DNA of 64,000 nucleotides from Paenibacillus aceris (lineage in GTDB: Bacteria; Bacillota; Bacilli; Paenibacillales; NBRC-103111), in the NCBI RefSeq assembly GCF_017874035.1, contig NZ_JAGGKV010000001.1, positions 496,001-560,000 of the forward strand, in the 5' to 3' direction. Position 1 is the first letter of the stretch; the number at the start of each line of letters is the position of its first letter. The notes under the pieces are model-generated. The model did no database searches and was not told the origin of the DNA. It was given only the letters and a program-made list of their open reading frames with translations. Of this stretch, positions 31,606 to 41,750 are shown piece after piece. The translations under genes and the position numbers were made by a program.

Positions 31606-33360
31606 CTATTGTTTAAAAGTTGTTAGCAACCGTTTAACGGTTTCTCCAAATTCGTTCGTAAAGGTTTCATAAATTTTGACTTGGATCGGGAAATCCAGTT
31701 GACCGGATCTCGCACTTAAATCAATTGTATTCGTACCATTGTACAATCTTCCTTCGCCTGACAAATCTTTCGTCGTTTTTCCAACCGGATTGCCGACTTT
31801 ATCGAATAGTTCGAAGGAAAGCTTGCTGTTGTACTTATCCACTGTTACCAGCTTATCCGGCTTGATATCCAGATCAAGCTTAAGCTTGTAGTCATACGTC
31901 AAAGCAGCTTGGAAAATCGCTGAAATCGTCCAGTCTTTAATACTGATTTCATAGGGATACACGTTAAGAACTTTTGACGTAAAATCATTTGGCTGCACGG
32001 GCACTTTGGCTGTAGCTAACAAAGATTTGTATGTAGTGTCTCCATTTGCTTGTTGGCTGTAGAGGTTCATTTTCAAGCCCTCGCCTGTTTCAGAAGCAGG
32101 CAGAGCATACGAGTAGCTGACGACATAAGACGCCTTAGGAACGACGCTAAGCGCTGTTGCCGCCTGTCTTCTGCCTCCGTAAGCAAAGCCATCTTTACTT
32201 ACAAGCTCAGTCTGAATAGCAGGAATAGGAATCGGACGGTCGCTGTTATTCGTTAGTTTAAATTTCGCGATAGCCGTATTGAAGCCGTCGTCTTCATTAT
32301 TTGTAACGTGAAGCTCGACTAGCGAAACATCGACATTGGAAGGTACGAACTTATTCGTTGAATCCAGCTTAACCGGCGTGCCTAATGTATATGCTGGCGC
32401 TGGAATAACACCTTGCGTAGCCGCCCCGACCGGCAGCAGAATGTTAGCGCGCCCTACACGATAAGTTACTTCTTGTAGATTGCCTCCCTCACCCATCGCG
32501 GCAAAGAAGCTTTCCGGTGATACTACATTCAAACTGGTGAATTCCGTATCCAGATCGGTTGGGATAACGACATGAATATACTTTTTCTCACCCGGGTCGA
32601 GCACAACGGAAGTTTCAGCACGATTGCCTGAGTATATCGTGCTCTCCGTTTTACCGTCGATTCCGAAATTCGGGACGGTTTGACGTTCGTTCGTCGGATT
32701 TACGACTTGAATTTGCACAACCGTGGAGACGCCTTTGGCTGTGATTTCCTTATGGATATCAACAGGGATGAATCCGATCGGAGACCGCAGTGATGGCAGC
32801 GTGAAAGCCTCTCCCCATTTGAGTAGAGCAGCTGCCTTGGTAATCGTACTGTCACTACCATTCCACACAAGCGCCGAGTCAACAGGGACGCTCAGCAGTG
32901 TCGTTTCTTTTTTCGGATACACTTCCATATCAACATCAACAAAGCTAAGCTCACTTAGTTCGGCGTCATCACTGCGCTCTACAGTACTCAAGTAACTAAG
33001 CTCTTGCTGCGATTTTGGTTGAATGGACTTTGGATTTTTGGCACTTGGCTGCAGTGTATATACCGTACCATCCGCCATGCTAACGCGCATTTCAAAGTCA
33101 GGCACTCGAGTCACTTTGCCGCTTGTATTTTTAATCCGAATGACTGCGCCAAGTTTCGTTGAATTCGATTCATGCTCATTAAGAATGCTCTTAATCTCAA
33201 CTTCAACTTGATCCTTCAATGCATAGCTCGTATTCGTGCTTGTTTGAGCAAAAACTGCCGAGCTCACTCCCTCTTCAGCCCATGCAGGAAAAGATGCGGT
33301 AGTTAAAAGTGCAGCGGATAATACAATGGTGGCCAGCGATCTCTTCATTTTCATATTCAC
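31606..33360 (-). CDS. Large secreted protein of the RND operon
   Basis: A 584-residue exported protein. The signal peptide runs MNMKMKRSLATIVLSAALL to a likely cut after AWA (about residue 28). The mature part is rich in beta strands and built of repeated immunoglobulin-like segments. Recurring features are (V/I)xVxIxNTS or LTNNS followed by PIPIPAI or VPNFGI, at about residues 75-100, 210-235 and 355-385. A NVYPYEISI block near residue 470 and a FELFDKxG strand near 510 recur in the 716-residue protein at 38075, so the two are related. It is the last gene of the RND operon, 24 bp after the adaptor gene. Start GTG with AAGGAGGAG upstream. Function unknown. Confidence 0.8.
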   Translation of the reverse strand: MNMKMKRSLATIVLSAALLTTASFPAWAEEGVSSAVFAQTSTNTSYALKDQVEVEIKSILNEHESNSTKLGAVIRIKNTSGKVTRVPDFEMRVSMADGTVYTLQPSAKNPKSIQPKSQQELSYLSTVERSDDAELSELSFVDVDMEVYPKKETTLLSVPVDSALVWNGSDSTITKAAALLKWGEAFTLPSLRSPIGFIPVDIHKEITAKGVSTVVQIQVVNPTNERQTVPNFGIDGKTESTIYSGNRAETSVVLDPGEKKYIHVVIPTDLDTEFTSLNVVSPESFFAAMGEGGNLQEVTYRVGRANILLPVGAATQGVIPAPAYTLGTPVKLDSTNKFVPSNVDVSLVELHVTNNEDDGFNTAIAKFKLTNNSDRPIPIPAIQTELVSKDGFAYGGRRQAATALSVVPKASYVVSYSYALPASETGEGLKMNLYSQQANGDTTYKSLLATAKVPVQPNDFTSKVLNVYPYEISIKDWTISAIFQAALTYDYKLKLDLDIKPDKLVTVDKYNSKLSFELFDKVGNPVGKTTKDLSGEGRLYNGTNTIDLSARSGQLDFPIQVKIYETFTNEFGETVKRLLTTFKQ

Positions 33361-33384
33361 GTAGTTCTCCTCCTTGAGCTCATG

Positions 33385-34644
33385 CTAGTTGCTCACTTTA
33401 ATTTTATCTTGATCTTTCAATTGGTGCTGTCCGGAAATAACGAGAATATCGCCCTCTTTGACGCCCGACAACACTTCTTGATTCGTTTCATTTAAACGGC
33501 CAAGCTCTACCTTGCGTTTTTGAACCGTCTCTCCGTTCACAATGTAAACGAAGCTGTCTCCACCTTCATGGACAATACTAAGACTCGGGATGACAGGTAC
33601 GATTTGTTCGTCGTCTTTCGTAAGTTCAATTTGGGCTTTGGAGCCGGGTTTCAGCTTGCCATCCGGATTCGGGACCTCAAGCTCCAAATCATAAGCTTTG
33701 GATTGCCCGTTTATCACATCAGATAGATACGTTACTTTGGCACTAGCTTTATCGCTAGCCCCCGGAATGTAGAACGTTAATTCCCCTTTACCTCGAACAA
33801 GAGATGCGGATGCTTCTGTCAGTTGGGACTTGATTTTCACAGGATTGGTCTGCTGCACTTCACCGACACGGACGCCAGGCGCCAAAGTTTGGCCTACTGT
33901 TACGTTCAGATCCGTTAGTACACCGGATGCAGGCGCTTTTACTTCGAGATTGCTAAGCGCTCTATCGATATTCCGTGCGCTGACTTGTGCTGACTCTAGG
34001 CTAGTTTCCACTTGCGCTAGTGAATTCGTCTCTTGCAATGTTTTCAGAGATCTACGAGCGCTCTCCAGATCCTTCTTCATATTCGTAAGTGCTGTTTCGG
34101 CCTGCTCTAATTGCGTTTTTGTGGCCGTTCCTAGATCGTATTCATTCCGAGCCTTATTATAAGCCTTCTCTAGATCGCTAACCGTTGTTTCCAATTTCGA
34201 AACCCCGTCTTTGGCATCCGCTATTCCATTTGCTGTCTTTTGCTTAGCTTCGACAAGTCCTGCCTGAGCTCCTTTAATACTCACAGCATTTAAATCTTTT
34301 TGAATTAATGTGTCTGTTGGGTCCAAGCGGAACAGCACTTCGCCCTTCTCTACTTTATCACCGCGTTTCTTTGCAATTTCGATAATTTCCCCGCCGGACT
34401 TTGCTACAACGTCCAATTGAATGGATGAGACAACGTCTCCGACTTGTTCAACCGGATTACCGATTTTTTGCTTCGCAATTTTAGCCGTTTTCACAACTTT
34501 AACACCTTGCTCCGCAGCGGCTGCCGATGTCGCAGTTGGGCTTGCTGCCGGTGTAGCAGAACATCCCACTGCAATCGCCGCGCTAATCGCGACGACACCG
34601 AATAACTTGGCACTTTGCTTGATTGTAAACAACTGACGTTTCAT
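33385..34644 (-). CDS. Efflux adaptor lipoprotein (membrane fusion protein family)
   Basis: A 419-residue HlyD/AcrA-type adaptor. It has a lipobox at AIAVGC (about Cys28), a biotinyl-lipoyl-like half motif VVAKSGGEIIEIAKKRGDKVEKGEVLFRLD near residues 78-107, and a long coiled-coil hairpin (residues 115-215). The return half motif VKAPASGVLTDLNVTVGQTL is followed by the beta-barrel and membrane-proximal domain. In Gram-positive bacteria such lipoproteins work with RND or ABC pumps outside the membrane. It lies 29 bp after the RND pump gene and is surely its partner. Confidence 0.9.
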   Translation of the reverse strand: MKRQLFTIKQSAKLFGVVAISAAIAVGCSATPAASPTATSAAAAEQGVKVVKTAKIAKQKIGNPVEQVGDVVSSIQLDVVAKSGGEIIEIAKKRGDKVEKGEVLFRLDPTDTLIQKDLNAVSIKGAQAGLVEAKQKTANGIADAKDGVSKLETTVSDLEKAYNKARNEYDLGTATKTQLEQAETALTNMKKDLESARRSLKTLQETNSLAQVETSLESAQVSARNIDRALSNLEVKAPASGVLTDLNVTVGQTLAPGVRVGEVQQTNPVKIKSQLTEASASLVRGKGELTFYIPGASDKASAKVTYLSDVINGQSKAYDLELEVPNPDGKLKPGSKAQIELTKDDEQIVPVIPSLSIVHEGGDSFVYIVNGETVQKRKVELGRLNETNQEVLSGVKEGDILVISGQHQLKDQDKIKVSN

Positions 34645-34673
34645 ATTCGATTTCTCCTTTTCCCCTGTTCAGC

Positions 34674-37600
34674 TTATTGAATCGCAGATGGTGCTTGCTC
34701 CGATTGTATGGAAGACGACTTCCCTTTTCTTTTGAACCATCGGCCTTCTCTTTTCTTAAATAAAATTTCATACATGATAGGCACGATTACAAGTGTTAAT
34801 AGAGTTGAAGTCGTAAGACCGCCAATCACGACGACAGCTAATCCCTTAGAGATGATGGTTCCTTTCGATAAGCCTAATCCTAATGGCAAGAGGGCAATGA
34901 TCGTTGCACCTGCTGTCATAATGATCGGTCTTAAACGTGTAATCCCCGCTTCAATGAGGGCTTCACGAATGGAATAATTTTGCTCCCTAAGCTGCTGCAC
35001 GCGGTCTACTAGTACAATTGCGTTCGTTACAACGATACCGATCAGCATCAGGAACCCGATGAGTGAAGTGACATTGATGGATTCTCCGGTAATAAGGAGA
35101 CCAAGAAGTCCTCCAATCGCTGCAAGCGGCAGTGAGAAAAGAATGGCTAACGGTGCTCTTGCGTTCCCAAACGCAATCACCATAACGATGTATACAATGA
35201 AAATGGAGGCAAAGATGGCAACAAACATTTGCATAAAGCTTCTGTTAATATCATCGGAAACCCCTTTGACTTCGCGGGAGACGCCTGACGGCAGTTCCAG
35301 TTTCGCCAACTCTGCGGTTACTTTTTGGCTCACGCCGCCTTTATCCGTACTTTCGATTTTGGCTCTGACACTAACAATTTGCTCTTCATCTTCACGGCTA
35401 ATGCTGTTCGGTGCGTCAATTTGTGAAATTCGTGCAATTTCATTTAATTGAACGGATTGGCCCGTAGGCGTTTTGATCAAGAAAGTACCTAACTTATCCA
35501 CGGAGTTCTTATACATGGGATTCAGCATAACTTTGGTCGCATAGGTTACATTGTTAAACTTCAAATCTCCGAGCTTTTCTTCCGCAATCCAGGAATTAAC
35601 GGCTTGTAAAATTTGCGCTGAGGAAAGATCGTATAACCGCGCCTTATTTTGATCTACCGTAATCTCAACCTCTGTTTTGGAATCGCTCAAGCTGTCTTTA
35701 ATATCATTGAGCTCTGGGAACTCTTTCAGCTTATCTTTTACTATCTGTGCGGCTTGCTGGAGGTACAGCTGGTCATCACCCTTCAGTGAGTAGGAGAAAT
35801 CAGCACCCGTTGATGTTGGAGGACCTCCCGTAAACAACTGGATATTGACTTCAGATCCAGGCGGCATCAATTTCAGCATATCCTCTTTGTAGGTTTTGAC
35901 GGCTTCCGTCGCATCCGTGTCTGCCGTTAGTTCAAAGAACATCATCGCTCTATACGCATACCTGTCGCTGCTTTGGTTATAACCGACTAGCGATTCGATA
36001 TACTTGAACGCGGGATTGCCCAATTTATCTTTATGCTCCTTCAGATCTTTTTCAAGCTCTTTGGATTTTTCATTCATCATCTCGATGGATGTTTCGCGCG
36101 GCATTTTTATTTCAATTGCGCCTTGTTTAACAGCTTCACTGTTTGGCATGAACGCTACCGCTAAATTAGGCACCGTAATTACAATAGAAAGAATAAGGGC
36201 TACTGCGGCAATCAAAAGCGTTTTAATGCGGTTATTTAAAGACCAAATAATCGCTTTTTTGTACTTCTCACCCATGGGTCCAACATGATGTTCATCGTGA
36301 TGGGTAAGTTTTTTGGATTTAAGCACCATCAGCTTCGCCAACATTGGAATAACCGTCAAGGCCACAATTAAGGAAGACAATAAGGCTACAACGAGTGTAA
36401 TCGCAAAAGGACGGAATACTTCGCCGACGACCCCGCTCACAAACCCGATCGGTCCGAATACACCCACTGTTGTAATTGTTGAAGACGTAATTGCACTGGA
36501 TACTTGTTTCGTTGCTAGTCGAATAACCGATTCGTTTCGTTGTTGAGCAACTTGCAATTGACTGTAAATATTTTCGATAACGACGATACTGTCATCCACG
36601 ACCCTACCGACGGCTATCGCCATACCGCCTAGCGTCATAATATTTAAGGAAATGCCCAGTGGTCCCATAACTAATAATGTAACGAGAATAGAAAGCGGAA
36701 TAGAAACGAGTACGATAAGAGTCATACGTATATTACGGAGGAACAGCAAGATCATTACGGAAGCAAGAATAGCTCCTAATCCGCCTTCCTGCACCATACC
36801 ATGGATGGAATCTTTAATATCGTTGGCTGAATTGTAAATTTTGTGGAATTTCACACCTGGCAGCGTCTGAGCCCAGTCCGTCATTAATTTGTCTGCACTG
36901 TCTGCAAATTCTACGGCATTCGCCGCTTTCGTTTTGTACAAAAGCACACCGATCGCCGGTTTATCGTCTAATCTGGCAATAAACTTGGACTCGCTGATGG
37001 CTTCAACCTTGGCGATCTGCTTTAGAAGCAGCGTGTCGCCAGTTTTTGTATTAATTTTTAAATTATCCAAATTGTAGATGGTATCCATTTCGCCTTTCAC
37101 GCGAACCATCTGTTGATTTCCATTGAAATCCACAGTGCCCGCAGGGCTGGAAACCAAAGCTGCTTTAATCGATCCTGAAACATCTGCAGGCGTTAGACCA
37201 TAATTGTTAATCGCAGGCGCATCCAGCTTAATCGTAAGCACAGCGTCCTGATTACCGACAGAGTCCACGTGATCGAGCCCTTTTAATCCATTAAATCCGG
37301 GAAGAATTGTATTCTTGTAAGCATTATCGAGCTCTGCTTGGTTCATTCCTTCATCACCGTAAACGGCTAAATAATAAACCGGCTCGGAAGCGAAGCCTGC
37401 CGTCAGCACTTTCGGCTTTTCGGATCCTTGCGGAAGCTTCACATTGGAGATAAGGCTCTCCACATCCTTCTTGACATCTTCAGGCTTCTTATCCTGATCT
37501 AACTCCAAAATAATTTGTGAGTAATTGTCCTGCGAGCTTGAGCTAAGTGTTTTAAGCCCGTCTAAGCCCGCAACCGCCTTTTCCAGCGGTTTCGTAATCT

Positions 37601-37784
37601 CGTCTAGCACATCCTTCGGAGGCGCTACGTATGTAGTACTTACAATGACGACCGGAAAAGTAATATCTGGAAAACTTTCCACCTTGAGCGTCGTTGTGGA
37701 ATACGTTCCACCTACGACTAACAGCAGCATGAGGATGAAAATTGCTGCTACATTTTTCATCGAAAAATCGGTTAACTTGATCAT
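34674..37784 (-). CDS. RND family efflux pump (SwrC/AcrB-like)
   Basis: A 1036-residue inner-membrane pump with two homologous halves of six helices and two large outer domains. Helix 4 has GRVVDDSIVVIENI with the paired aspartates of the proton relay. Other hallmarks are the N-terminal DFSMKNVAAIF, the VESFPDITFPVV segment, and GxLGLLITGESINVTSLIGFLMLIGIVV in the second half. Its length and HAE-1-like sequence fit Bacillus SwrC (YerP), which exports surfactin and other amphiphiles. The substrate here is unknown. ATG 37784 (MIKLTDF) has GGGGAG upstream and the usual family start. First gene of RND-adaptor-secreted protein. Confidence 0.93.
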   Translation of the reverse strand: MIKLTDFSMKNVAAIFILMLLLVVGGTYSTTTLKVESFPDITFPVVIVSTTYVAPPKDVLDEITKPLEKAVAGLDGLKTLSSSSQDNYSQIILELDQDKKPEDVKKDVESLISNVKLPQGSEKPKVLTAGFASEPVYYLAVYGDEGMNQAELDNAYKNTILPGFNGLKGLDHVDSVGNQDAVLTIKLDAPAINNYGLTPADVSGSIKAALVSSPAGTVDFNGNQQMVRVKGEMDTIYNLDNLKINTKTGDTLLLKQIAKVEAISESKFIARLDDKPAIGVLLYKTKAANAVEFADSADKLMTDWAQTLPGVKFHKIYNSANDIKDSIHGMVQEGGLGAILASVMILLFLRNIRMTLIVLVSIPLSILVTLLVMGPLGISLNIMTLGGMAIAVGRVVDDSIVVIENIYSQLQVAQQRNESVIRLATKQVSSAITSSTITTVGVFGPIGFVSGVVGEVFRPFAITLVVALLSSLIVALTVIPMLAKLMVLKSKKLTHHDEHHVGPMGEKYKKAIIWSLNNRIKTLLIAAVALILSIVITVPNLAVAFMPNSEAVKQGAIEIKMPRETSIEMMNEKSKELEKDLKEHKDKLGNPAFKYIESLVGYNQSSDRYAYRAMMFFELTADTDATEAVKTYKEDMLKLMPPGSEVNIQLFTGGPPTSTGADFSYSLKGDDQLYLQQAAQIVKDKLKEFPELNDIKDSLSDSKTEVEITVDQNKARLYDLSSAQILQAVNSWIAEEKLGDLKFNNVTYATKVMLNPMYKNSVDKLGTFLIKTPTGQSVQLNEIARISQIDAPNSISREDEEQIVSVRAKIESTDKGGVSQKVTAELAKLELPSGVSREVKGVSDDINRSFMQMFVAIFASIFIVYIVMVIAFGNARAPLAILFSLPLAAIGGLLGLLITGESINVTSLIGFLMLIGIVVTNAIVLVDRVQQLREQNYSIREALIEAGITRLRPIIMTAGATIIALLPLGLGLSKGTIISKGLAVVVIGGLTTSTLLTLVIVPIMYEILFKKREGRWFKRKGKSSSIQSEQAPSAIQ

Positions 37785-37949
37785 TCTCACTTCTCCCCTA
37801 TCACCAGCTTTAATACTCTGACACACTCACTCAACCATCATACTTGGAATTTCTTAACAAAACATAAATTAGTATTGAAGATTTTATGTTTTTTCGCGGT
37901 CTGGATTTATTATATATCGGCACATTAATAAAAACAGGTGAGCGAAGTC

Positions 37950-38010
37950 ATATTTCAGTCATAATTTGGTCATATGGACAACAATCCTATTATGACTTCT
38001 TATGACTGAA
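37950..38010. repeat. Inverted repeat with clustered GTCATA sites
   Basis: TTCAGTCATAA (37954-37964) is the exact inverse of TTATGACTGAA (38000-38010). Between and beside them are further GTCATA and TATGAC half-sites. The array lies about 170 bp upstream of the RND pump and may be an operator; it could also form a weak hairpin. Confidence 0.5.
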
Positions 38011-38012
38011 CA

Positions 38013-38062
38013 CAAAAAAAGGGCTGTTCATAGGTCATATAAGACCATTTGAGACAACCCTC
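38013..38062 (-). terminator. Terminator of the ABC envelope operon
   Basis: AGGGCTGT pairs with ACA.CCCT, with an inner GGTC/GACC stem, and a seven-base T run on the minus strand. Confidence 0.75.
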
Positions 38063-38074
38063 AGGTGTAAGTTA

Positions 38075-40225
38075 TTATTCCGTAGTAATAAACCAATCCG
38101 CTTTCTGAGAAGCGAGCAGTTTTCTCTGCCCTTGGAACTCATCATACACACTAAGTGTGTATTTCTCTAGGAATTTCGTGTTAAAAATGAGACCGGGATC
38201 CGGGAGCGAGATTTTAAAATCCTCTCTCTTTCCAAGTCGGATCTTCGTATCTTCATCTGCAGTGGAATCCCCATTGAAGACGTCAAAGTCTTTAAAATCG
38301 AACCTTTTCTCAAACCGTTTAATGCCGCCGCCATCCTCAAATACAAGCAGTAGATTATGGCCTTCCGTATTAATTTCGGTCAACTTCTCTTTCGTTAACT
38401 CGTAATTGAACTTCAGAGTAAATACGTTGTCCTCAATTTTCGTACCGATTTTATCAATAGAGATGGAATAAGGGAATAAGTCCACATTTTTCAGCGTAGT
38501 TGCTACATTCGTGCTCTCGGCTGGCAGCCAATAAGCAACGGGATTTACGTAAGAATCAGCAACTGCCTTATCGCCTTCCGACAGTTTACCGTCTGTGACG
38601 GCTTCCCCTAGAAGTAAATTCAAATTCTCCGTAGAAAAGCCCTTAGGCACAGGCGCCCATACATTAAGCAGTGCTTTTCCCGATGGTGAAATCTTGTTCT
38701 TCACTTCTGCCACGGTAGCCGGGAATACGGTCCCGTCTGACGAACGGAAATTCGCGACAAGCTTGGCTGTGTTCGTGAATCGTTTCTCTAGGTTGGTTAC
38801 CTCGACCATAGCTGAATACATAATACTCGTTTTGTCCTCGTAGGTAGACACATTCCGAATCGCATACTTCGCTTTGCGTCCAGCATCCGTGGACGAATAG
38901 GACTCACCCAGACCAACAAAAGGAACCGACTGAAGCTCCGCTTGTGTCGAGAACTCCAGAACATCCGTAGTTGTGGAACTCGTATTCTCCGTTCCGGCGG
39001 CTGGCGCGTCTCCTTCATTCTCTTGAAGTACTAACTTCACGCTAGAAAATTCATACGTATACGGTAATTTGCCTGCAAGCTGCAGATTAACGCTTGCGCC
39101 TGCCCCAAGTCCAATAACTTTGGCTGTCTGGATAAGCTTCGCATCGATTTTGACGGCATCGTCCAGTAAGAAATATCCGGCTAGTTTGGGGATTGGCAAT
39201 GACTCATCCCCTTTGTTGCTCAAAACCAAATCCGCCGTTAATAAATCTTGATCCTCCCAAGGCAAGCGATGAAGACCGCCAAGTTGAGCGGTGTAAACAC
39301 CCAACTTATTGGTGAAAGAATACTCTTTACCAATAGATCCTCCTTCCTGTGATGACACCGCCGGCAATTGGAAATTCGCAACAGCGACATTAAGCTTCAA
39401 ATCTGCGATCGTTTCCGCAACGGACAACTGCCACACATCCGCGGCTACCGCTATCGGAATGGAACCGGAGAGTTGAATTTCCTTGCTCTCCTTAGGATTT
39501 ATCTTTAAATCCTTCATCCCTTTAGCTTCAAGCGGGTACAGCAGCCCCTCAGGTGTCCGTATTGAGAATAAGTACGAAGGAATAGTCACTGTATGACTGC
39601 CTGCATTCTCTAGTGTCAGATACACCGTTGGTACATGGTATTTCTCATTTTTGTTGCTGACAAACTTTTTAATAGACGCATGAACTTCAACGCCACCGAC
39701 CGAGATGACCCCAGCGCTATCCGAAGGTGTGATATCGGTGTAATCATTCGGTACTGCTACTTCCCCAAGCACGCGCTCAAAATTCGTTTGACTAAAATCC
39801 CACTTAATGAACTGAACTACAAGGTCCTGCAAGTTCGTACTTGGATTAACAGTTGCATAGAACGTTAAATCGGTTGTTGAACCGGGGGCTACCCGGTTCT
39901 TATCTTTATCGGCTGGCAGCAATCGCGCTGAGAATTGATTACCTGATTTGCTTTTCAACCTGGCCCAGTAATCAATAAATTGCAACTCGCTGCTTCCTTC
40001 ATTGTGAATGGTAATCGTGAATGTCGCGATTTTCCCGCTTTGATCAGGTAAAACGTGAATTTGTTTCAATTCAAAATAACTGCTATTCGTAATCGGCACC
40101 TTACCGATCGCCATTGTAATTGCGGCTGGGCTGCCGTCTGCCCAAACGGGCGTTATGGCGCCAAATGCCATCGTGGCAGACAAGGCAATGGTGGCCACAT
40201 ATTTGTAGCTGAACCTGATGTTCAT
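38075..40225 (-). CDS. Large secreted protein of the ABC operon
   Basis: A 716-residue exported protein with a signal peptide (MNIRFSYKYVATIALSATMAF, likely cut after VWA near residue 29). The mature protein appears to consist of several beta-sandwich repeats marked by I(T/H)NEGSSELQF, LENAGSHTVTIPSYLF, LSNKGDESLPIPKLAGYF and EVTNLEKRF. The C-terminal region has DLFPYSISI and LLLVFEDGGG, matching NVYPYEISI and FELFDKVG of the 584-residue protein at 31606. No catalytic motif is visible; a binding or structural role outside the membrane is likely. AAAGGAGG precedes the ATG. It follows the solute-binding protein gene by 52 bp. Confidence 0.8.
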   Translation of the reverse strand: MNIRFSYKYVATIALSATMAFGAITPVWADGSPAAITMAIGKVPITNSSYFELKQIHVLPDQSGKIATFTITIHNEGSSELQFIDYWARLKSKSGNQFSARLLPADKDKNRVAPGSTTDLTFYATVNPSTNLQDLVVQFIKWDFSQTNFERVLGEVAVPNDYTDITPSDSAGVISVGGVEVHASIKKFVSNKNEKYHVPTVYLTLENAGSHTVTIPSYLFSIRTPEGLLYPLEAKGMKDLKINPKESKEIQLSGSIPIAVAADVWQLSVAETIADLKLNVAVANFQLPAVSSQEGGSIGKEYSFTNKLGVYTAQLGGLHRLPWEDQDLLTADLVLSNKGDESLPIPKLAGYFLLDDAVKIDAKLIQTAKVIGLGAGASVNLQLAGKLPYTYEFSSVKLVLQENEGDAPAAGTENTSSTTTDVLEFSTQAELQSVPFVGLGESYSSTDAGRKAKYAIRNVSTYEDKTSIMYSAMVEVTNLEKRFTNTAKLVANFRSSDGTVFPATVAEVKNKISPSGKALLNVWAPVPKGFSTENLNLLLGEAVTDGKLSEGDKAVADSYVNPVAYWLPAESTNVATTLKNVDLFPYSISIDKIGTKIEDNVFTLKFNYELTKEKLTEINTEGHNLLLVFEDGGGIKRFEKRFDFKDFDVFNGDSTADEDTKIRLGKREDFKISLPDPGLIFNTKFLEKYTLSVYDEFQGQRKLLASQKADWFITTE

Positions 40226-40277
40226 GGTGTGGATGGCCTCCTTTATTAGTTAAGTAGCATTGTATGGAGCGGTCTGC

Positions 40278-41750
40278 TTATCCGGCAGGCACAGCTTGTT
40301 GTATCATAGGGTTCATGGGTGCAGTGGGATTTTCCTTCATTTGCTTCAGCATCGCATCGCCCTGGGTTTGCCATTCTTTGAGCGCCTCACGTGCCGTCGT
40401 TTTCCCTTGCAGTACATTGTTGAACAACTGATGCCCAATTTCTTGGACTTGATAAATATTTGGCTTGTCGCGGTAAATTTTGAAGTTATTATCAGATGGC
40501 GCAGGTATCACATTGTAAAAGGCCTCCATATGGAATTCCAATCCATCTTTGGGTTTCAAATATTTGGAGCGAGCCACCAAGTTATAGGAACTGTGCGATT
40601 TCAGCTTTGCCCAGTCATCGCCATTCACGAACTTAATGAATTTCCAGGCGTCATCCGGATTTTGCGCTTTCGCGTTAATTCCCATAATGCCATTCATATA
40701 GATAGAGCCGCCAACACCCTTAGCCTCAGGATGGGAAGGAATCGTTACAACATCCCAATCAATCGGCGTAAACCCTTTATAGCTCGCAGCGTTTTTATTG
40801 GCACTCGTAATCTGTTGAATTTGACCATAATTAATAATCCCCATCGCTAATCGATTCGACATGAAATCGTCATAGGCAAACGGATTCTCTTGATCGAATT
40901 GCCGATTCATTCCCTTCTGAGGATCCACAAGCTCTGGAAAAACATTATCTTTTTGAAGCTGAGCCATTTTCGTCCAGACTTTCTCCCACTGATCTGAATC
41001 TACAGTCATTTTCTCTCCGGCATCATCAAACATTTTCAACTGCAGGGGAGCTGTGTACATTTGCATGCCATAAAATAAATCACCTTGCGCTTGCGTTGAG
41101 AACGAGAAGCCGTTGATGCGTTTTTCCCCTTCTCCCTTCGTGAGCCGTTTGGAAAGATCAAAAATCTCATCCCACGTCATGCCGTCTTTCGGAAAATCAA
41201 CACCTGCATCCATGAACATTTTCTTATTATAAATAAGTGCAGAAGAGGAGAACGTTGGCGCAAGTGCATACAGTTTGCCACTGCCAGCATTCTTGATGCC
41301 GTCGATCACGGCAGGTACAATTCCAGTTGTATCGAATTTATCTTTCGTAATCAGCGGATCCAGCTGTGTCAACATGTTGCTTTCAATGATTTCCGGCAGC
41401 TGCTCGAAGCCGACCATTACGACATCCGGCGGATTGTCGCCCTGCATGACCTCTTTCAGCTTCTCCATCGGATCCGGCATCTTTTCGCCTGGTTTCACAC
41501 CGCCATACCGATATCTGTCATCCATGGTTGGAATCATTTCAACCTTGATATTCGGATTGGCGAACTCAAATATTTCCGTAAACTGTTGTCTGAAATATTC
41601 ATCATCACCGAAACCCATGGATGTTGCGATCTTCAGCACACGTTCCTGTTTGTCGTCAGTTTTCTCGCCTTTCGTACAAGCTGCCGCAAGTGGTACGACC
41701 ATCGCCAAAGTCAAAGATGTGGCGAGCATTTTTCGCGTTATTAATTTCAT
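40278..41750 (-). CDS. Extracellular solute-binding lipoprotein, family 1
   Basis: A 490-residue ABC-type substrate-binding lipoprotein. The lipobox LAAAC places the lipidated cysteine near residue 25. VLKIATSMGFGDDEYFRQQFTEIFE starts the mature domain. Later PDVVMVGFEQLPEI, SALIYNKKMFMDAGVDFPKDGMTWDE and NAKAQNPDDAWKFIKFVNGDDW are typical of carbohydrate-type binding proteins. The gene overlaps the upstream ATPase by four bases (ATGA) and its GGAGG lies inside that gene, so translation is coupled. No MalF/MalG-type permeases are nearby, which is odd for this family. Ligand unknown. Confidence 0.9.
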   Translation of the reverse strand: MKLITRKMLATSLTLAMVVPLAAACTKGEKTDDKQERVLKIATSMGFGDDEYFRQQFTEIFEFANPNIKVEMIPTMDDRYRYGGVKPGEKMPDPMEKLKEVMQGDNPPDVVMVGFEQLPEIIESNMLTQLDPLITKDKFDTTGIVPAVIDGIKNAGSGKLYALAPTFSSSALIYNKKMFMDAGVDFPKDGMTWDEIFDLSKRLTKGEGEKRINGFSFSTQAQGDLFYGMQMYTAPLQLKMFDDAGEKMTVDSDQWEKVWTKMAQLQKDNVFPELVDPQKGMNRQFDQENPFAYDDFMSNRLAMGIINYGQIQQITSANKNAASYKGFTPIDWDVVTIPSHPEAKGVGGSIYMNGIMGINAKAQNPDDAWKFIKFVNGDDWAKLKSHSSYNLVARSKYLKPKDGLEFHMEAFYNVIPAPSDNNFKIYRDKPNIYQVQEIGHQLFNNVLQGKTTAREALKEWQTQGDAMLKQMKENPTAPMNPMIQQAVPAG

